This document shows positions 63,237 through 64,000 of a DNA stretch of 64,000 nucleotides, piece by piece. A program made the translations under genes and the position numbers. Under the pieces are notes generated by a model, which was not told where the DNA came from, searched no databases, and saw only the letters and a list, made by a program, of their open reading frames with translations. Within the stretch, counting starts at the first letter, position 1. Each line of letters opens with the position of its first letter. The stretch is from Candidatus Saccharibacteria bacterium oral taxon 488 (lineage in GTDB: Bacteria; Patescibacteriota; Saccharimonadia; Saccharimonadales; Saccharimonadaceae): contig CP040000.1 of NCBI GenBank assembly GCA_013100805.1, positions 744,001 through 808,000 on the forward strand, read 5' to 3'.

Positions 63237-63890
63237 TTACTCTGCGTGCAGCAAGCTCTTGTAATTAAGTTTTGTAACGATAATATGATCATTAAGCGTA
63301 ATGCCAAGCAGTTTTCCCACTTCCACCAGCCTGTTCGTGACATCTTTGTCAGCCTGGCTCGCCTCCAAACTACCGCTCGGATGATTATGCGCCACGATGA
63401 CCGAGGCAGCACGGTCGGCGATGGCGTCGGCGAAGACCTCGCGCGGGTGTACCAGGCTGGCGGTCAGCGTACCGATAGTCACCACCCGCTTGGCGATCAA
63501 ACGATTCGCACCATCCAGCGTCAGGCAGACAAAGTATTCCTGCTTTTTGTCGTGAATGTCGGCCAGTAGCTCAACCGCTTTCTCTGGACTATCAATGATC
63601 GGCTGGTCGCTATCCAGCAAATACCGCCGCGCCAGTTCTAAGCTCGCCACAATCACTGGGATTTTTGCTTCTCCCAAGCCAACCACGCCGCGTAGATCAT
63701 CATACGAAACATCGCCGCCTTTTTGACGCACAATCTTCAGCACCTCGCGCGCAATTTTACCGACATCGGCCCGAGCATTACCGCTGCCAACAATCGCCAT
63801 CAACAGCTCCAAGTCACTCAGCCGCGCCGCACCGTAGCGTGCCAATTTCTCGCGGGGACGGTCGTTGGGATGACGATCAGAGATTCTCAT
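63237..63890 (-). CDS. radC: RadC/UPF0758 family JAB-domain protein
   Basis: 217 aa. An N-terminal helix-hairpin-helix-like part (LSDLELLMAIVGSG) and a C-terminal JAMM/MPN+ metalloprotease-like domain with HNHPSGSLEASQAD, the zinc-binding H-x-H...D. Despite the name, a role in DNA repair is not established. TATACT lies 6 bases before the ATG. Same strand as the restriction locus and often near such islands. Confidence 0.93.
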   Translation of the reverse strand: MRISDRHPNDRPREKLARYGAARLSDLELLMAIVGSGNARADVGKIAREVLKIVRQKGGDVSYDDLRGVVGLGEAKIPVIVASLELARRYLLDSDQPIIDSPEKAVELLADIHDKKQEYFVCLTLDGANRLIAKRVVTIGTLTASLVHPREVFADAIADRAASVIVAHNHPSGSLEASQADKDVTNRLVEVGKLLGITLNDHIIVTKLNYKSLLHAE

Positions 63891-64000
63891 ATAGACAGTA
63901 TAGCAAGCGCCCTAACTAAACTAAAGTTGTCAGGCTGACACATACCTACTGTTCAATCGGCCTTGTCAATTCAACATTGATAGAGATTTTATCAACATTA
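63891..64000. other. Right-edge stretch without a recognised gene
   Basis: Apart from the radC -10 box (TATACT near 63897-63902) I see no supported gene or RNA before the window ends. Confidence 0.5.

Noticed and set aside
1-64000. CRISPR array, insertion sequences or prophage
   Set aside because: No regularly spaced repeats, transposase, integrase or phage structural genes were found on either strand.

Overview
The window reads as part of a small, gene-dense bacterial chromosome of the Candidate Phyla Radiation type, most likely a Candidatus Saccharibacteria (TM7). The evidence is indirect: many minimal or unusual versions of core genes, a class I (archaeal-type) lysyl-tRNA synthetase, membrane-anchored rather than secreted redox and binding proteins, a type IV prepilin, peptidoglycan hydrolase and deacetylase genes, an arginine deiminase operon as described for host-associated Saccharibacteria, and a very high share of genes whose -10 box lies only 6-8 bases before the start codon (leaderless mRNAs). 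TGA is used as a normal stop, which argues against Gracilibacteria and Absconditabacteria. No rRNA, CRISPR array, transposase or prophage was seen.

Layout. 1-3134: ftsH (cut by the window edge) with tilS, diverging from an SGNH hydrolase. 3260-9866: three CAU-anticodon tRNAs (elongator Met, initiator fMet, Ile2) between small, mostly unrecognised genes, plus a three-gene unit of a membrane protein, a free-standing ATP-cone protein and a flavoprotein that lacks the redox disulfide. 9930-17875: murC-like ligase, the recA-Nudix-hydrolase-recX operon, a prepilin, a PH-domain membrane protein, a CNNM/CBS protein and a DsbA-like protein. 17910-18205 holds a compact small-protein gene with its own promoter and terminator. 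18239-28056: two CorA-type transporters, a DHA2 efflux pump, a MazG-like enzyme, lysS, an ABC-2 exporter and a CHAP-domain protein. 28078-32843: arcA-arcB-arcD-arcC. 32926-37210: a methyltransferase, a PEBP protein, tRNA-Pro and accessory genes (DUF4238, Nudix, kinase-like). 37259-45245: a thioredoxin-like protein, an amino-acid ABC importer, an LTA-synthase-like protein, galE and a CIRCE-controlled clpB. 45405-52103: a PadR-regulated ABC exporter, a CVPC membrane protein with a DsbA partner, a polysaccharide deacetylase and a DUF167 protein.

52338-63206 is the most interesting part: a type I restriction-modification locus (hsdM, hsdS, hsdR) filled with AT-rich extra genes. Between hsdM and hsdS lie a 48-codon ORF and a 402-aa protein with a canonical HEPN R-x4-H ribonuclease motif. 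Directly after hsdS comes a coiled-coil protein with two membrane segments. hsdM, the small ORF, the HEPN gene, hsdS and the coiled-coil gene are joined by 4-base start/stop overlaps. An ImmA/IrrE-type peptidase and a small membrane protein sit before hsdR behind an internal promoter. I infer a composite defence island in which a HEPN nuclease and a membrane effector back up the restriction system. radC follows at the right edge.
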